From: Larkinella arboricola
GTDB taxonomy: Bacteria > Bacteroidota > Bacteroidia > Cytophagales > Spirosomataceae
DNA: 64,000 bases
Direction: 5' to 3'
Assembly (NCBI RefSeq): GCF_003259745.1
Contig: NZ_QLMC01000001.1
Span: 62,001 to 126,000, forward strand
The notes beneath the pieces are model-generated. The model made no database searches. It saw only the letters and a list, made by a program, of their open reading frames with translations, and was not told the origin of the DNA. Position 1 is the first letter of the stretch, and each line of letters begins with the position of its first letter. The position numbers and the translations under genes are program-made. Of the stretch, positions 54,551-63,995 are shown piece by piece.

Positions 54551-56497
54551 TTAGTGTTTTGTGGTTGCCTTGATGGTGTACGTCGATTTGGAGTGGTCGG
54601 CCTCAACACGTTCGATCTCGTCCGGATTTAGTTTCCGAAACGCTTCCTGCGTAATGATTTTGTCGTCCAGCATGTAAACCGGCGGTTGTCCATCATACTG
54701 CACACGACCTGCCCGCTGAAGTGTTTCGGTCATTGCTTTCTGCCGGGTGGTGATATGAATCACGCCATTTTTGCCCTCATCGCCGTATAGGCTGGTAGCC
54801 GAAGCGCCTTTCAGGACATTGATTTCCTGAATGTCATGGGGGGGCAAGTTGGATGGAAAGCCTGATTTTATCGATCTGGCAGTCATTTTCTCGCCATCAA
54901 CAACATAAAGCGGTTGCTTATCAGGGTCGTTGCTGACCGGATTCGCTCGGTCGAAGTTTATCTTCAGCTCTCCGGTTCGCTTGGGAGTGGGCGTTGGCTC
55001 GTCTTTTTCCAGCTGAAATTCAATTGGCAGTACATACGGCACCGCTACGGGCTTACCCTCCTGAATCCCTGGTTTCCAGGCTGGCATCTTTCCCACAACC
55101 CGAACGGCTTCTTCATCGCAGCCGGAACCGATACCTTTCTGTACGCGGATGTTGTGTACCGTTCCGTCCGTTCCGATCACGAATTGTACATAAACCGTTC
55201 CATCCGTATTATTTTGTCGAGCATCCGCTGGATATTGCAAATTGGTAGCCAGATACTGACCTAAAGCCTGTTTTCCACCCGGAAATTCCGGCATTTGCTC
55301 TACTACCGTAAAGCCGTCCTTTTTAGGAGCAGCAGTTTTTGCAGTAGGGTTTGAAGCGTAGGCAACAACGACAACTTTATCCAGCGATTTGACCACGGCC
55401 GTCAGCTCAAAATCCAGCGTTTTCTTCCCCGCAACGGCTTTTTTCTGACTTTCAAAACCCACGAAACTGGCAACGAGCGTTGCGTTAGCGGGTATGTTTT
55501 CGACTTTGTATTGGCCCTGCGCATCGGTTTGGGCACCGATTGTGCCGTTCTGAACGACCACCGTGGCACCCGGTAAGGGCTGCCCATTTTGATCGGTCAC
55601 TTTTCCGGAAACCGTAATTTTCTGGTCCGAAACCGGGTTTACCAATTGCGAGATTTCGTCGCGGGCGGTGGTCATTGCCAGTAGACTCAGCAGAAGGGGC
55701 AATACCAGTACGTACTTGCCCAGGGCCCAGCGGCTGGTGGTCCGGCGGTGCAACATGATAATCCGTTCTTTCAGGAGCGACGGTTTGAAAAAGCCGTTGG
55801 TCAGAGTATTGGGCTGAACGCCAAAGGCATAATCGATGAGGAAGGTGGCGTATTGGTGTTTGTCTTCCGCCTGCGAATCGGCCAGAAACTCGTGCACCTG
55901 CTGGATGGATTGTTTGTAAAGAAACAAAACCGGATTCAGCCAGAAAACCAGTTGAACAGCCTCCAGCAGCAGCACATCAAAACTATGCCATTGCCGGATA
56001 TGGACCAGCTCGTGGGCCACGATTGGGGTGTTGGCAGACTGCGCATCCCGGCGGCAAAGTACCAGATACCGAAAAAATGAAAACGTCGGCACGCGCTCGT
56101 CGGAAGGCAGCACCAGCGTGTAATCGTCCACCTCGTGTCGTTCCGAGCGCCGGATGAGTCGTTCAATTCCCGTTATCTGAATCAGCAGCCGGCCCAGCAG
56201 GATAACCGAAATCAACCCGTAGGATCCATAGCCGATGGTTTCCCAGTCTGGTCCGGTGGGTTCAACCGGCGTAATGGTAACCGGAATAGTAAACGCACCA
56301 ACGGGTATCGGAATGGTTTCGACGGTTTCGGAAGGCAGTTCGATAAAGGGCAGAACCAGCGAAAGCAGCACCGACGCCAGCAAATACAGACGGTTCAGGC
56401 GGAAGAACGTGTGCTTTCGCAGCCAGAGCCAGTAACAGGCGTAAAACAGCACCAGAAACAGGTTGGCTTTCAGGAAATAGTCGAGTACTGCGTTCAT
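54551..56497 (-). CDS. M56 (BlaR1/MecR1-like) membrane peptidase fused to CarboxypepD_reg, TonB-C and plug-like domains
   Basis: 648 residues. Membrane helices at about 4-26, 35-52, 93-110 and 255-275. Zinc peptidase HELVH at 162-166 with the third ligand Glu203 in VHEFLADSQ. Then a CarboxypepD_reg-like beta domain (295-385, VSGKVTDQNGQPLPGATVVV), a TonB C-terminal domain (405-498, MPEFPGGKQALGQYL, MPAWKPGIQEGKPVAVPYVL), and a segment like the plug of SusC (525-585, LYVVDGEKM, INVLKGASATSLYGDEGKNG). BlaR1 relatives sense a ligand outside and cleave the BlaI repressor; blaI overlaps its start by four bases. The outer modules suggest sensing through TonB receptors. Confidence 0.88.
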   Translation of the reverse strand: MNAVLDYFLKANLFLVLFYACYWLWLRKHTFFRLNRLYLLASVLLSLVLPFIELPSETVETIPIPVGAFTIPVTITPVEPTGPDWETIGYGSYGLISVILLGRLLIQITGIERLIRRSERHEVDDYTLVLPSDERVPTFSFFRYLVLCRRDAQSANTPIVAHELVHIRQWHSFDVLLLEAVQLVFWLNPVLFLYKQSIQQVHEFLADSQAEDKHQYATFLIDYAFGVQPNTLTNGFFKPSLLKERIIMLHRRTTSRWALGKYVLVLPLLLSLLAMTTARDEISQLVNPVSDQKITVSGKVTDQNGQPLPGATVVVQNGTIGAQTDAQGQYKVENIPANATLVASFVGFESQKKAVAGKKTLDFELTAVVKSLDKVVVVAYASNPTAKTAAPKKDGFTVVEQMPEFPGGKQALGQYLATNLQYPADARQNNTDGTVYVQFVIGTDGTVHNIRVQKGIGSGCDEEAVRVVGKMPAWKPGIQEGKPVAVPYVLPIEFQLEKDEPTPTPKRTGELKINFDRANPVSNDPDKQPLYVVDGEKMTARSIKSGFPSNLPPHDIQEINVLKGASATSLYGDEGKNGVIHITTRQKAMTETLQRAGRVQYDGQPPVYMLDDKIITQEAFRKLNPDEIERVEADHSKSTYTIKATTKH

Positions 56498-56865
56498 GAG
56501 TCCTTTTTACGGTTTAGAAGTTCGATAATTTCATCGGTTTCTTTCAGGCTCAGCTTGCGGTCTTTCACGAAAAACGACACCAGTTTTTTCAGCGAGTTAT
56601 CGAAATACCCGGACATGAGCTGTTCCATCTCGAAGCGTTTGTATTCTTCCTTCGTAATGAGCGGGTAGTATTCGTGCGTTTTACCGTAGGCGCGGTAGCC
56701 TACCAGTCCTTTTTTTTCGAGGATGCGGATAATCGTCGAAACCGTATTGTAGGCGGGTTTGGGCTCGGACAGTTCGGCCAGAACGTCCTTGACAAAGCCT
56801 TTTTCAAGTTTCCACAATACCTTCATGATTTCCTCTTCGGTATTGGTTAATTCACGAACTTGCAT
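56494..56865 (-). CDS. blaI: BlaI/MecI/CopY-type transcriptional repressor
   Basis: 123 residues from the ATG at 56865 (MQVRELTNTEEEIMKVLWKL). Winged helix with the recognition region KPAYNTVSTIIRILEKKGLV and the dimerisation end. Site where BlaR1-type peptidases cut is usually between the two domains; here the linker is near AYGKTHEYYPLITKEEYK. The stop overlaps the start of the M56 gene (ATGA). Two palindromes upstream overlap its promoter and are the likely operators. Confidence 0.93.
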   Translation of the reverse strand: MQVRELTNTEEEIMKVLWKLEKGFVKDVLAELSEPKPAYNTVSTIIRILEKKGLVGYRAYGKTHEYYPLITKEEYKRFEMEQLMSGYFDNSLKKLVSFFVKDRKLSLKETDEIIELLNRKKDS

Positions 56866-56903
56866 AATGAATGGCGCTAATGGTTCCTTCAATCAAATGT
56901 ATG

Positions 56904-56940
56904 ACTAATTTATTAGTTTCAAAACTAAGGTATTAGTTTT
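56904..56940 (-). promoter_or_regulatory. blaI operators and promoter
   Basis: Two palindromes: ACTAAT-TT-ATTAGT at 56904-56917, and 8-base arms AAAACTAA/TTAGTTTT at 56921-56940 around a four-base centre. On the minus strand the second contains the -7 box TAGTTTTG (56927 to 56920), with TTTT 20 bases upstream (56951-56948). The first covers the expected start point, so a bound dimer would block both sites. Confidence 0.8.
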
Positions 56941-57097
56941 TTGTTTGAAAAAATGTTTTTGTTGGATTTCAGGAAGTTTATTCCAAGCTTAAAACCGTAT
57001 GTTTTTATCGGTTGATTGAGGTCGTAACCAAAATTAAAACCGGGATTTTTTGAAACATTTCGGGGTTTATTACAATTTTGTTGATAAATTCTGCCTG

Positions 57098-57673
57098 ATG
57101 TCTCTACAATCGCTCACCGATACCGAATTGTTGGGTCTGCTTCGTAACGATGACGAGCAGGCTTTCAGGGAGTTGTACGATCGGTACTGGTACAAAATGT
57201 ACGTGACGGCCCATCGTAAGCTCCGGCGGAAAGATGTGGCTGAGGAACTGGCGCAGGAACTGTTCGTGATGCTCTGGCAGAAACGCGATTCGCTGCGCAT
57301 CATCAACTTGCCGGCGTTTCTGGGCGTGTCGCTCAAGAATCTGATGATCGACTACATCCGTCGGAATATTCAGGAGGAGCATTACCTCGATCAGCTCCGG
57401 CAATTTTTCCCCGCCGAAACGTTCTCCACCACTGAAGCCGTGCAATTGAACGAACTAACGGATGCCATTCAGAACGCACTGGCACAATTGCCCGAGAAAA
57501 CGCGCGAAGTATTTATTCTAAATCGTTTCGAGCACCTGACGATTCGGGAAATTGCCCAGCGGCTGAATCTCTCGGAGAAAACCATCGAATACCATCTGGC
57601 GCGTTCCACAACCTTTCTGCGCCAGAACCTACGCGATTTTGTAACGGTATGGGTGCTTTTTTTTCTTTCCTGA
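57098..57673 (+). CDS. ECF RNA polymerase sigma-70 factor, FecI-like
   Basis: 191 residues from the ATG at 57098 (MSLQSLTDTELLGLLRNDDE); a TTG 48 bases earlier is less likely. Region 2 with YDRYWYKMYVTAHRKL and EELAQELFVMLWQKR, region 4 with LPEKTREVFILNRFEHLTIR and EIAQRLNLSEKTIEYHLARS. It should be held by the FecR protein downstream and released when the SusC protein signals. The gap to FecR is 107 bases. Confidence 0.94.
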   Translation: MSLQSLTDTELLGLLRNDDEQAFRELYDRYWYKMYVTAHRKLRRKDVAEELAQELFVMLWQKRDSLRIINLPAFLGVSLKNLMIDYIRRNIQEEHYLDQLRQFFPAETFSTTEAVQLNELTDAIQNALAQLPEKTREVFILNRFEHLTIREIAQRLNLSEKTIEYHLARSTTFLRQNLRDFVTVWVLFFLS

Positions 57674-57780
57674 CGGCCTGATTCTCAGTAGGCTGAAAAT
57701 AAATCTCAAAAAAAGTATAAAAGGTCTTAGGGAATTTTCGGGCTTGTCCGTCTAAGCTTTTGAACGAACGACAAAAGCCA

Positions 57781-58821
57781 ATGGATCGCGCCAAGTACCA
57801 GGAACTGCTTGCCAAATACCTGAAAGGAGAATGCTCCGACGAAGAACGGGCAGTGCTCGACCAATGGTACGCATCACTGGACTCCAACGTGGATCTACCA
57901 GCCACTGACTCCGAAAAACAGGGGCTTCTGGGCCGCAACTGGCAATCACTGGCCGATCGGACGATTCGCGATCGTCCGGCGGTCCCGATGCACCAGCGGT
58001 TCCGGCTTCGGCCCTACTGGGCGGCTGCGGTTGTCCTGTTGGTGGGCTGCGGCTTGGGGTGGTATCTGACCCGACCGTCCGGCTCGGAAATACTGGCACA
58101 GCGCGAATCAGTTTTGGAATCACAAACGACGGTTCTGGAACGCATAAATCGCTCGACCCAGCCCGAACGTCTGGTGCTGAGCGACCAGAGTGTGGTGACG
58201 CTGCAACCGGGCAGTACACTTCGGTATCCGGCTACGTTCGCCAGCGAGAAACGCGAGGTGACGCTGATCGGGGAAGCTTTTTTTGAGGTCGAGAAAAATC
58301 CGCACCAGCCGTTTCTGGTGTATTCGCACGACCTGATCACCAAAGTGCTTGGAACCAGTTTCCGCATTAAAGCCAACCCCGGCGACCGAAATGTGCAGGT
58401 GGCCGTTCAGACGGGGCGCGTGTCGGTGTATTCGCCCAAGCTGGTGACCGAAAACCGGGTTAAATCCGATCCCGAAACCATCGGCGTGGTGCTGACTCCC
58501 AACCAGCAGGTTACGTATCTGGATCAGGAGCATCGGCTGGTGAAAACGCTGGTGGAGAAACCGGCCATCCTCGTTCAGCCGAAGCAGGTGCCGACGTTCA
58601 CGTTCCAGAATGCGCCGGTTGCGGACCTTATAACGGCAATTGAAAAAACCTATGGCGTGGATGTGATGTATGACGAGGAGTTGATGGCGAACTGCTACAT
58701 AACCACCTCACTGGATCAGGAAAATCTGTACGATAAATTGACCATCATGTGTAAGCTCCTGGGGGCGACCTATAAAATCATTGACGCCCAGATTGTCATT
58801 TCCGGACCGGGTTGTCCGTAG
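57781..58821 (+). CDS. FecR-type anti-sigma factor
   Basis: 346 residues from the ATG at 57781 (MDRAKYQELLAKYLKGECSD). Cytoplasmic sigma-binding part to about residue 75, membrane helix RPYWAAAVVLLVGCGLGWYL, periplasmic FecR domain (LVLSDQSVVTLQPGSTLRYP, GEAFFEVEKNPHQPFLVYSH, VLGTSFRIKA) and the C-terminal DUF4974-like domain (APVADLITAIEKTYGVDVMY), which contacts the signalling domain of the receptor. It is the middle component between sigma factor and SusC. Confidence 0.94.
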   Translation: MDRAKYQELLAKYLKGECSDEERAVLDQWYASLDSNVDLPATDSEKQGLLGRNWQSLADRTIRDRPAVPMHQRFRLRPYWAAAVVLLVGCGLGWYLTRPSGSEILAQRESVLESQTTVLERINRSTQPERLVLSDQSVVTLQPGSTLRYPATFASEKREVTLIGEAFFEVEKNPHQPFLVYSHDLITKVLGTSFRIKANPGDRNVQVAVQTGRVSVYSPKLVTENRVKSDPETIGVVLTPNQQVTYLDQEHRLVKTLVEKPAILVQPKQVPTFTFQNAPVADLITAIEKTYGVDVMYDEELMANCYITTSLDQENLYDKLTIMCKLLGATYKIIDAQIVISGPGCP

Positions 58822-58977
58822 CGGTGCTACTGTTTTTTGTCGATGGTTGAAAGGAGTAGCTCGTTGATTTTTCGCTGATTAATAGAGGGTCCAATTTAGC
58901 AGGCATTTACTAATACATCCACTTATGCAGTATAAACTGAAAACCGTATACCAAAAACCGTAAACCCAAAAAAGGAA

Positions 58978-59007
58978 GGTCGGCGATGGGTCCAAGCATC
59001 ACCGACC
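58978..59007 (+). terminator. Hairpin in the fecR-susC gap
   Basis: Arms 58978-58988 and 58997-59007, ten of 11 pairs, eight-base loop, followed by GGATTTTG. It is a weak terminator or a leader structure 100 bases before susC. The gap 58822-59109 shows no gene; near-repeats of 'aaaaccgta' lie at 58936-58965. Confidence 0.5.
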
Positions 59008-59109
59008 GGATTTTGCCCCTACTGACGGTTTCCGAGCCGACGCATCCTCGCAGATGGGTACAGGGGCGTTTTGTCTTTGCTTTATCCTTAAACAAAAACG
59101 ATCAAAGGT

Positions 59110-62100
59110 ATGAAATTACCTCGACTCAATCACGCATTCGTCCGAACCCTTATGCGGATCACATTTATCCAACTTCTCTGTGCCTGGCTGTTCGTTGGAA
59201 TGACCTACGCCGAAACCGCCAGAGCGCAGGCTGTACTTGAGCAGCCCGTTACGTTGTCAGTTGCCAATCAGGAGCTTAGTGTCGTATTGTCCCGACTGGA
59301 AAGGGTTGCGAAAGTGACGTTTTCCTATATTCCGCAGCAGATTCAGGCCGACCGGCGCGTGTCGATCAACGTCGTAAACCAACCCTTATCGACGGTTTTG
59401 GACCAGTTGTTCCGGAATGCGGCAGTCAATTATGAAGTAGTCGGCAAAAAACAGATTTTGCTCAGTAAACCACCCGCGTCGCCCGCTTTGCCCGGCATTT
59501 CGCCCCGAAATACCCAGCTTCAGACCGAACAATCCCTTGACCGGGACATCTCCGGGAACGTAACGGACGAAAAGGGGGAAGGAATGCCGGGCGTGAGCGT
59601 GGTGATGAAAGGCACGACGCGGGGAACGACCACCGACGGCGACGGTAAATACCGGCTGAACATTCCGGACGGGGAGGCTACGCTGGTTTTTTCGTTTGTC
59701 GGTTATCTCAATCAGGAAGTCGTTATCGGTAACCGGACCAGCCTGAATGTTCGGATGCAGGTGGATACGAAGAGTCTGGAAGAGGTGGTGGTGGTCGGTT
59801 ACGGAACCGTCAAGAAAAGTGACCTGACGGGATCACTGGCGCAGGTAAAGTCCAAAGAATTAAATGCCTATCCGGCCACGAACGTATTGCAGGCGCTGAC
59901 AGGGCGGGCCGCCGGGGTGCAGGTGCAGCAAAATACCGGCGCTCCGGGGGCTCCGGTCAGTGTCCGGATTCGTGGCACCAACTCGGTTCAGGGGAGCAAC
60001 GAGCCGTTGTATGTGGTTGACGGTTTTCCGATTTCGGGCAGCAACCCGACCATTCTGAACAATGCCGATATTGAAAGCATGGAAATACTGAAAGATGCGT
60101 CGGCAACGGCCATCTACGGATCGCGGGGTGCGAACGGGGTCGTGATTATTACGACCAAACAGGGCAAATCCGGCAAAACCCGCGTCGATCTCGAAACCAG
60201 CTACAGTGTGCAGACACTGCGCAAAAAGCTGGATCTGATGAATGCAAAGGAATACGCCCAGTTTTACAACGAGCAGGCCGCCAACGATAAACTGAAACCG
60301 TATTTTACGCAGGACCAGATCAATAGTTTTGGCGAAGGTTTCGACTGGCAGGATCTGGTGTTTCAGAGTGCGCCGATGAAAAACACCTCGCTGAATGTAA
60401 GCGGAGGGAACGATAAAACGCAGTTTTCTTTATCGGGAAGTGTTTTCGATCAGGACGGGATTGTGAAGGGCAGCGATTATAAACGTTACTCGTTGCGTTC
60501 CAACGTCAATCACACGATTAGCAGCAAGTTCAGCGTGAATTTTTCCGGAACGTTATCGCGGCTGAATACGGGCCGGAAAGATAGCGGGGGCGGTAGCCGG
60601 GGAAACTCGATGATTGCGGGCGGTCTTTCGGCACCCCCTACGCTGACGCCGTATAACGAAGATGGCAGCTACCGAATTCTGGCAACGGCGTATCCGTTTG
60701 TGGCTACGGACATGATCAATCCGCTCAACTTTATCAATGAAGAGAACAACCGTACCAAAGCCAACGTCGCCCTGCTCAACGCAGCGTTGGTGTTCAAACC
60801 CATCGAAGACATTACCATTAAAATTTCGGGCGGTATCGAAAACCGGGACGACCGGGCCGATAGCTACCGAACCCGTAAGTTTGTCAATTCGCAGGGTAGT
60901 GCCAGTGTTTCGACGGCTCAGGAGATGAGCCTGTTGAGCGAGAATACCATCAGCTACAACAAAACCTTCAACCAGAAACATAGCGTAGCGGCTGTAGCCG
61001 GTTTTACGTACCAGGATTTTACCCGAACGGCCTTGTCGGGAAGTGGCACCGGTTTTCTGAGTGATGCCTTCGAGACCTATGATCTGTCGGCCGCCATTAC
61101 GCCGGGGATTCCGGGGTCGGGTTATTCCAAATGGAGCTTACTGTCGTACCTGGCGCGGGTCAATTATTCTTACGATAACAAGTACCTGGCAACGGTCAGT
61201 TTTCGCCAGGATGGTTCCTCCAAATACAGTGAGGGCAGCAAATGGGGCTCGTTTCCATCGGCAGCCCTGGCCTGGCGGGCATCGAATGAAGAATTTCTGA
61301 AAAATCACCCCTTCATTTCGGATCTGAAAGTACGGGCGAGCTGGGGCCTGACCGGAAGCCAGGCCATTTCGGCCTACGCAACCCTGAATCAGTTGAATTC
61401 GGGCAAGACGGTTTTTGGCGATGCGCTGTACAATACGTTTGCCCCGGGAACGCTTTTGCCGGGCAATCTGAAATGGGAAACGACCGAACAGAAGGACTTC
61501 GGGGTTGACCTGGGGCTGTTCAGCGACCGGATTGTGGTGACGGCTGACTATTACGTGAAAAATACCCGGGATCTGCTGAATACCGTTGCATTGCCAGCGT
61601 CGCTGGGCTATACCAGCACCATCAAGAACGTCGGCGAAGTTCAGAACCGTGGCTTGGAGTTGGGGATTGATGGCCGGATTTTAACCGGTGAATTCAAATG
61701 GAACGCTAACGCCAATATTGCCTTCAACCGCAACAGCGTCATCAAACTATACGATGGTCAGGATATTCTGGGCGGGCAGGTTGGTGTGGTGGTCATCAAC
61801 GACGTGACCAGCATTCTGCGCGAGGGGCGGCCCATCGGCCAGTTCTGGGGGTATGCCGAAGACGGCTATGACGAAAAAGGGAAAATCAAATACAAAGACC
61901 TGGATGGCGACGGAAGCATAACAGTCAAAGACAAAACGTACATCGGCAATCCCAATCCGAAGTTTATCTATGGCTTCAACTCTACTATGTCGTATAAGAA
62001 CTTCGAACTAAACCTGTTTTTGCAGGGCGTTCAGGGGAATAACCTGTTCAATGCCAGCGCTATGGGAAGTACCATCGACTACGGTTTCGGGTTGAATATG

Positions 62101-62457
62101 CCCCGCGAGGTGTTCCTGGATCACTGGTCGCCAACGAATCCGAACGCCAAATATCCAATTATTAGCAACAGCGTCAACGCCCGGGCGTCGGATCGCTACA
62201 TCGAGGACGGTTCCTTCCTGCGTCTGAAAAATATTCAACTGTCGTATACGCTGCCCCTCCAGGCCTGGAATGTGAATTGGGTACGCTCCGTACAACTCTA
62301 CGCCAGTGGGCAAAACCTGCTGACGTTCACCAACTACTCGTGGTGGGATCCGGATGTTAATTCGCGGGGAGGCTCCAACTCGACGGCGCAGGGACTTGAC
62401 TTTTACAGCTACCCCGTTGCCAAATCTGTCACCTTCGGCCTGCGGGTCGGCTTTTAA
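59110..62457 (+). CDS. susC: SusC/RagA-type TonB-linked outer membrane receptor with STN domain
   Basis: 1115 residues. Signal peptide to about residue 38 (ETARAQA), STN signalling domain at 42-120 (VTLSVANQELSVVLSRLERV, VVNQPLSTVLDQLFRNAA), CarboxypepD_reg-like domain at 155-225 (ISGNVTDEKGEGMPGVSVVM), plug at 228-360 (EEVVVVGYGTVKKSDLTGSL, LYVVDGFPISG, ILKDASATAIYGSRGANGVV) and a 22-strand barrel to the C-terminal Phe. It imports large nutrients, usually oligosaccharides or peptides. The STN domain would reach FecR, which agrees with the sigma/FecR genes just upstream. Substrate not predictable from sequence. Confidence 0.95.
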   Translation: MKLPRLNHAFVRTLMRITFIQLLCAWLFVGMTYAETARAQAVLEQPVTLSVANQELSVVLSRLERVAKVTFSYIPQQIQADRRVSINVVNQPLSTVLDQLFRNAAVNYEVVGKKQILLSKPPASPALPGISPRNTQLQTEQSLDRDISGNVTDEKGEGMPGVSVVMKGTTRGTTTDGDGKYRLNIPDGEATLVFSFVGYLNQEVVIGNRTSLNVRMQVDTKSLEEVVVVGYGTVKKSDLTGSLAQVKSKELNAYPATNVLQALTGRAAGVQVQQNTGAPGAPVSVRIRGTNSVQGSNEPLYVVDGFPISGSNPTILNNADIESMEILKDASATAIYGSRGANGVVIITTKQGKSGKTRVDLETSYSVQTLRKKLDLMNAKEYAQFYNEQAANDKLKPYFTQDQINSFGEGFDWQDLVFQSAPMKNTSLNVSGGNDKTQFSLSGSVFDQDGIVKGSDYKRYSLRSNVNHTISSKFSVNFSGTLSRLNTGRKDSGGGSRGNSMIAGGLSAPPTLTPYNEDGSYRILATAYPFVATDMINPLNFINEENNRTKANVALLNAALVFKPIEDITIKISGGIENRDDRADSYRTRKFVNSQGSASVSTAQEMSLLSENTISYNKTFNQKHSVAAVAGFTYQDFTRTALSGSGTGFLSDAFETYDLSAAITPGIPGSGYSKWSLLSYLARVNYSYDNKYLATVSFRQDGSSKYSEGSKWGSFPSAALAWRASNEEFLKNHPFISDLKVRASWGLTGSQAISAYATLNQLNSGKTVFGDALYNTFAPGTLLPGNLKWETTEQKDFGVDLGLFSDRIVVTADYYVKNTRDLLNTVALPASLGYTSTIKNVGEVQNRGLELGIDGRILTGEFKWNANANIAFNRNSVIKLYDGQDILGGQVGVVVINDVTSILREGRPIGQFWGYAEDGYDEKGKIKYKDLDGDGSITVKDKTYIGNPNPKFIYGFNSTMSYKNFELNLFLQGVQGNNLFNASAMGSTIDYGFGLNMPREVFLDHWSPTNPNAKYPIISNSVNARASDRYIEDGSFLRLKNIQLSYTLPLQAWNVNWVRSVQLYASGQNLLTFTNYSWWDPDVNSRGGSNSTAQGLDFYSYPVAKSVTFGLRVGF

Positions 62458-62551
62458 TTTTGAATGAGTGAATGATAGAATGAGTGAGTATTAAAGGCAC
62501 TTGTCTCTTGAAAAACTATTCTATCATTCCCTCATTCTATCATTCAAAATT
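62456..62551. repeat. Inverted repeat between susC and susD
   Basis: Arms 62470-62487 and 62528-62545, 17 of 18 pairs, with further pairing to AATTTTGAATGA at 62456-62467. Built of repeated GAATGA words. It starts in the susC stop codon and ends 11 bases before the susD ATG. SusD is often made in excess of SusC or at the same level, so it may tune the ratio. Confidence 0.8.
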
Positions 62552-62561
62552 GAAAAGATCT

Positions 62562-63995
62562 ATGAAAAAGATATTATTTCTTCTCCCGGCTTTGTTTCTG
62601 ATGGCGTGCGAAGATGCGCTGAAAGAAGAACCGAAATCTCTGGTTGTTGAAACTTTTTTCAACACGGCGGCTGAAGTGGAAACCGCAGCCAGCGCCATTT
62701 ATTCGCCCCTGCGTAACACGAATATGAGCGTCTACGAAGCCACCCTGGAGTCGCAGACCGACTACGCGTTCGGGCGCGGAAGCTGGGCTCCGTTGAGCGA
62801 TTTTCAGGGCTTCAATGACGCGAATATCACGCGGGTGGCCGGTTTATGGAACGCCTTTTACCTCAGTATCCGCAATGCCAATCTGGTGATTCGGAGCGCG
62901 CCGAAGGGGTCGGCCATCAGCCCCGCCGATGTCGCTAAATACGTGGGGGAAGCCAAATTCATGCGGGCTTTCAATTACTTCCAGCTGGTGCGCAACTGGG
63001 CGGGTGTTCCGATTCGGACCGAAGCCAACATGGACGACATTGACCTGAAACGGAGTACGGCGGAGGAAGTCTACGCCCTGATTCTGGCGGACCTGAAAGA
63101 AGCCGAAGCCGGTTTGCCGGACAATCCCGCCGTTGCGGGCCGACCGACGAAGTGGGCCGCCAAAACCCTGCTGGCGGATGTTTACCTGCAACTGGGCCAG
63201 TTTGCCGAAGCCCGTGACAAAGCCGACGAAGTAATCAAATCCAACAAGTTCTCGCTGGTGCCGGTGACAACCAAGGAAGATTTTCAGACGAAAGTATGGG
63301 GGCCGGATCTGGTTTCGACTTCCGAAGAAATCTTTTACTTGAAATACGCCCGACAGGTCAGCCAGGGAAATTACATGCTCTGGATTTCGAACCACCCCAA
63401 CACCAAACTGTTCAACTTCGGCGGGGCGTATGCGGTGTATGGCGACGCGTCGAATTCGGTGTACAAAGCCTGGGACGACAACGATTTACGGAAAAAGTTG
63501 TGGGATATTGTCGATTTTGGTCTGGGCGCTACAACGCTCGTAAGTTCCAAATTTATTGATACGCAGGCCGTTGGTCAGAATGGAGCCGGGAATGATGATC
63601 CGGTTTACGGCTATTCGGATGTCCTGTTGATTTACGCCGAAGCGGCCAGCCGCGCGGGCAATGGACCAACCGCGGCCGCGATGGAAGCGCTCAACCAGGT
63701 GCATCGCCGGGCGTACGGAAAACCGGCAAATACGCCATCAACCGTCGATTATAAACTGACGGATTACAATGCTGCCACCTTCTGGGATCTGGTGTTGCAG
63801 GAACGGGCGTACGAATTCCAGCTCAGCGGCAAACGCTGGCTTGATCTGAAACGTACCGGCAAAGCCAAAGCGGTTATTCTGACGGCCAAAGGCAAAAACG
63901 TTGTGGATAAACACCTGCTGTGGCCCATTCCGGTTTCGGAAATGAACTACAACAAAGGACTCGACCCGGCCAAAGACCAGAATCCGGGGTATTAA
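62562..63995 (+). CDS. susD: SusD/RagB-type outer membrane nutrient-binding lipoprotein
   Basis: 477 residues from the ATG at 62562; an earlier frame start at 62484 would translate the repeat. Lipobox LFLMAC with Cys at 16. SusD fold with TPR-like helices: AEVETAASAIYSPLRN, GLWNAFYLSIRNANLVIRSA, EAKFMRAFNYFQLVRNWAGV, KWAAKTLLADVYLQLGQFAE, DVLLIYAEAASRAGNG, and WDLVLQERAYEFQLSGKRWL close to the end. It caps SusC as a lid at the cell surface and binds the ligand. The end is present (stop at 63993-63995). Confidence 0.95.
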   Translation: MKKILFLLPALFLMACEDALKEEPKSLVVETFFNTAAEVETAASAIYSPLRNTNMSVYEATLESQTDYAFGRGSWAPLSDFQGFNDANITRVAGLWNAFYLSIRNANLVIRSAPKGSAISPADVAKYVGEAKFMRAFNYFQLVRNWAGVPIRTEANMDDIDLKRSTAEEVYALILADLKEAEAGLPDNPAVAGRPTKWAAKTLLADVYLQLGQFAEARDKADEVIKSNKFSLVPVTTKEDFQTKVWGPDLVSTSEEIFYLKYARQVSQGNYMLWISNHPNTKLFNFGGAYAVYGDASNSVYKAWDDNDLRKKLWDIVDFGLGATTLVSSKFIDTQAVGQNGAGNDDPVYGYSDVLLIYAEAASRAGNGPTAAAMEALNQVHRRAYGKPANTPSTVDYKLTDYNAATFWDLVLQERAYEFQLSGKRWLDLKRTGKAKAVILTAKGKNVVDKHLLWPIPVSEMNYNKGLDPAKDQNPGY

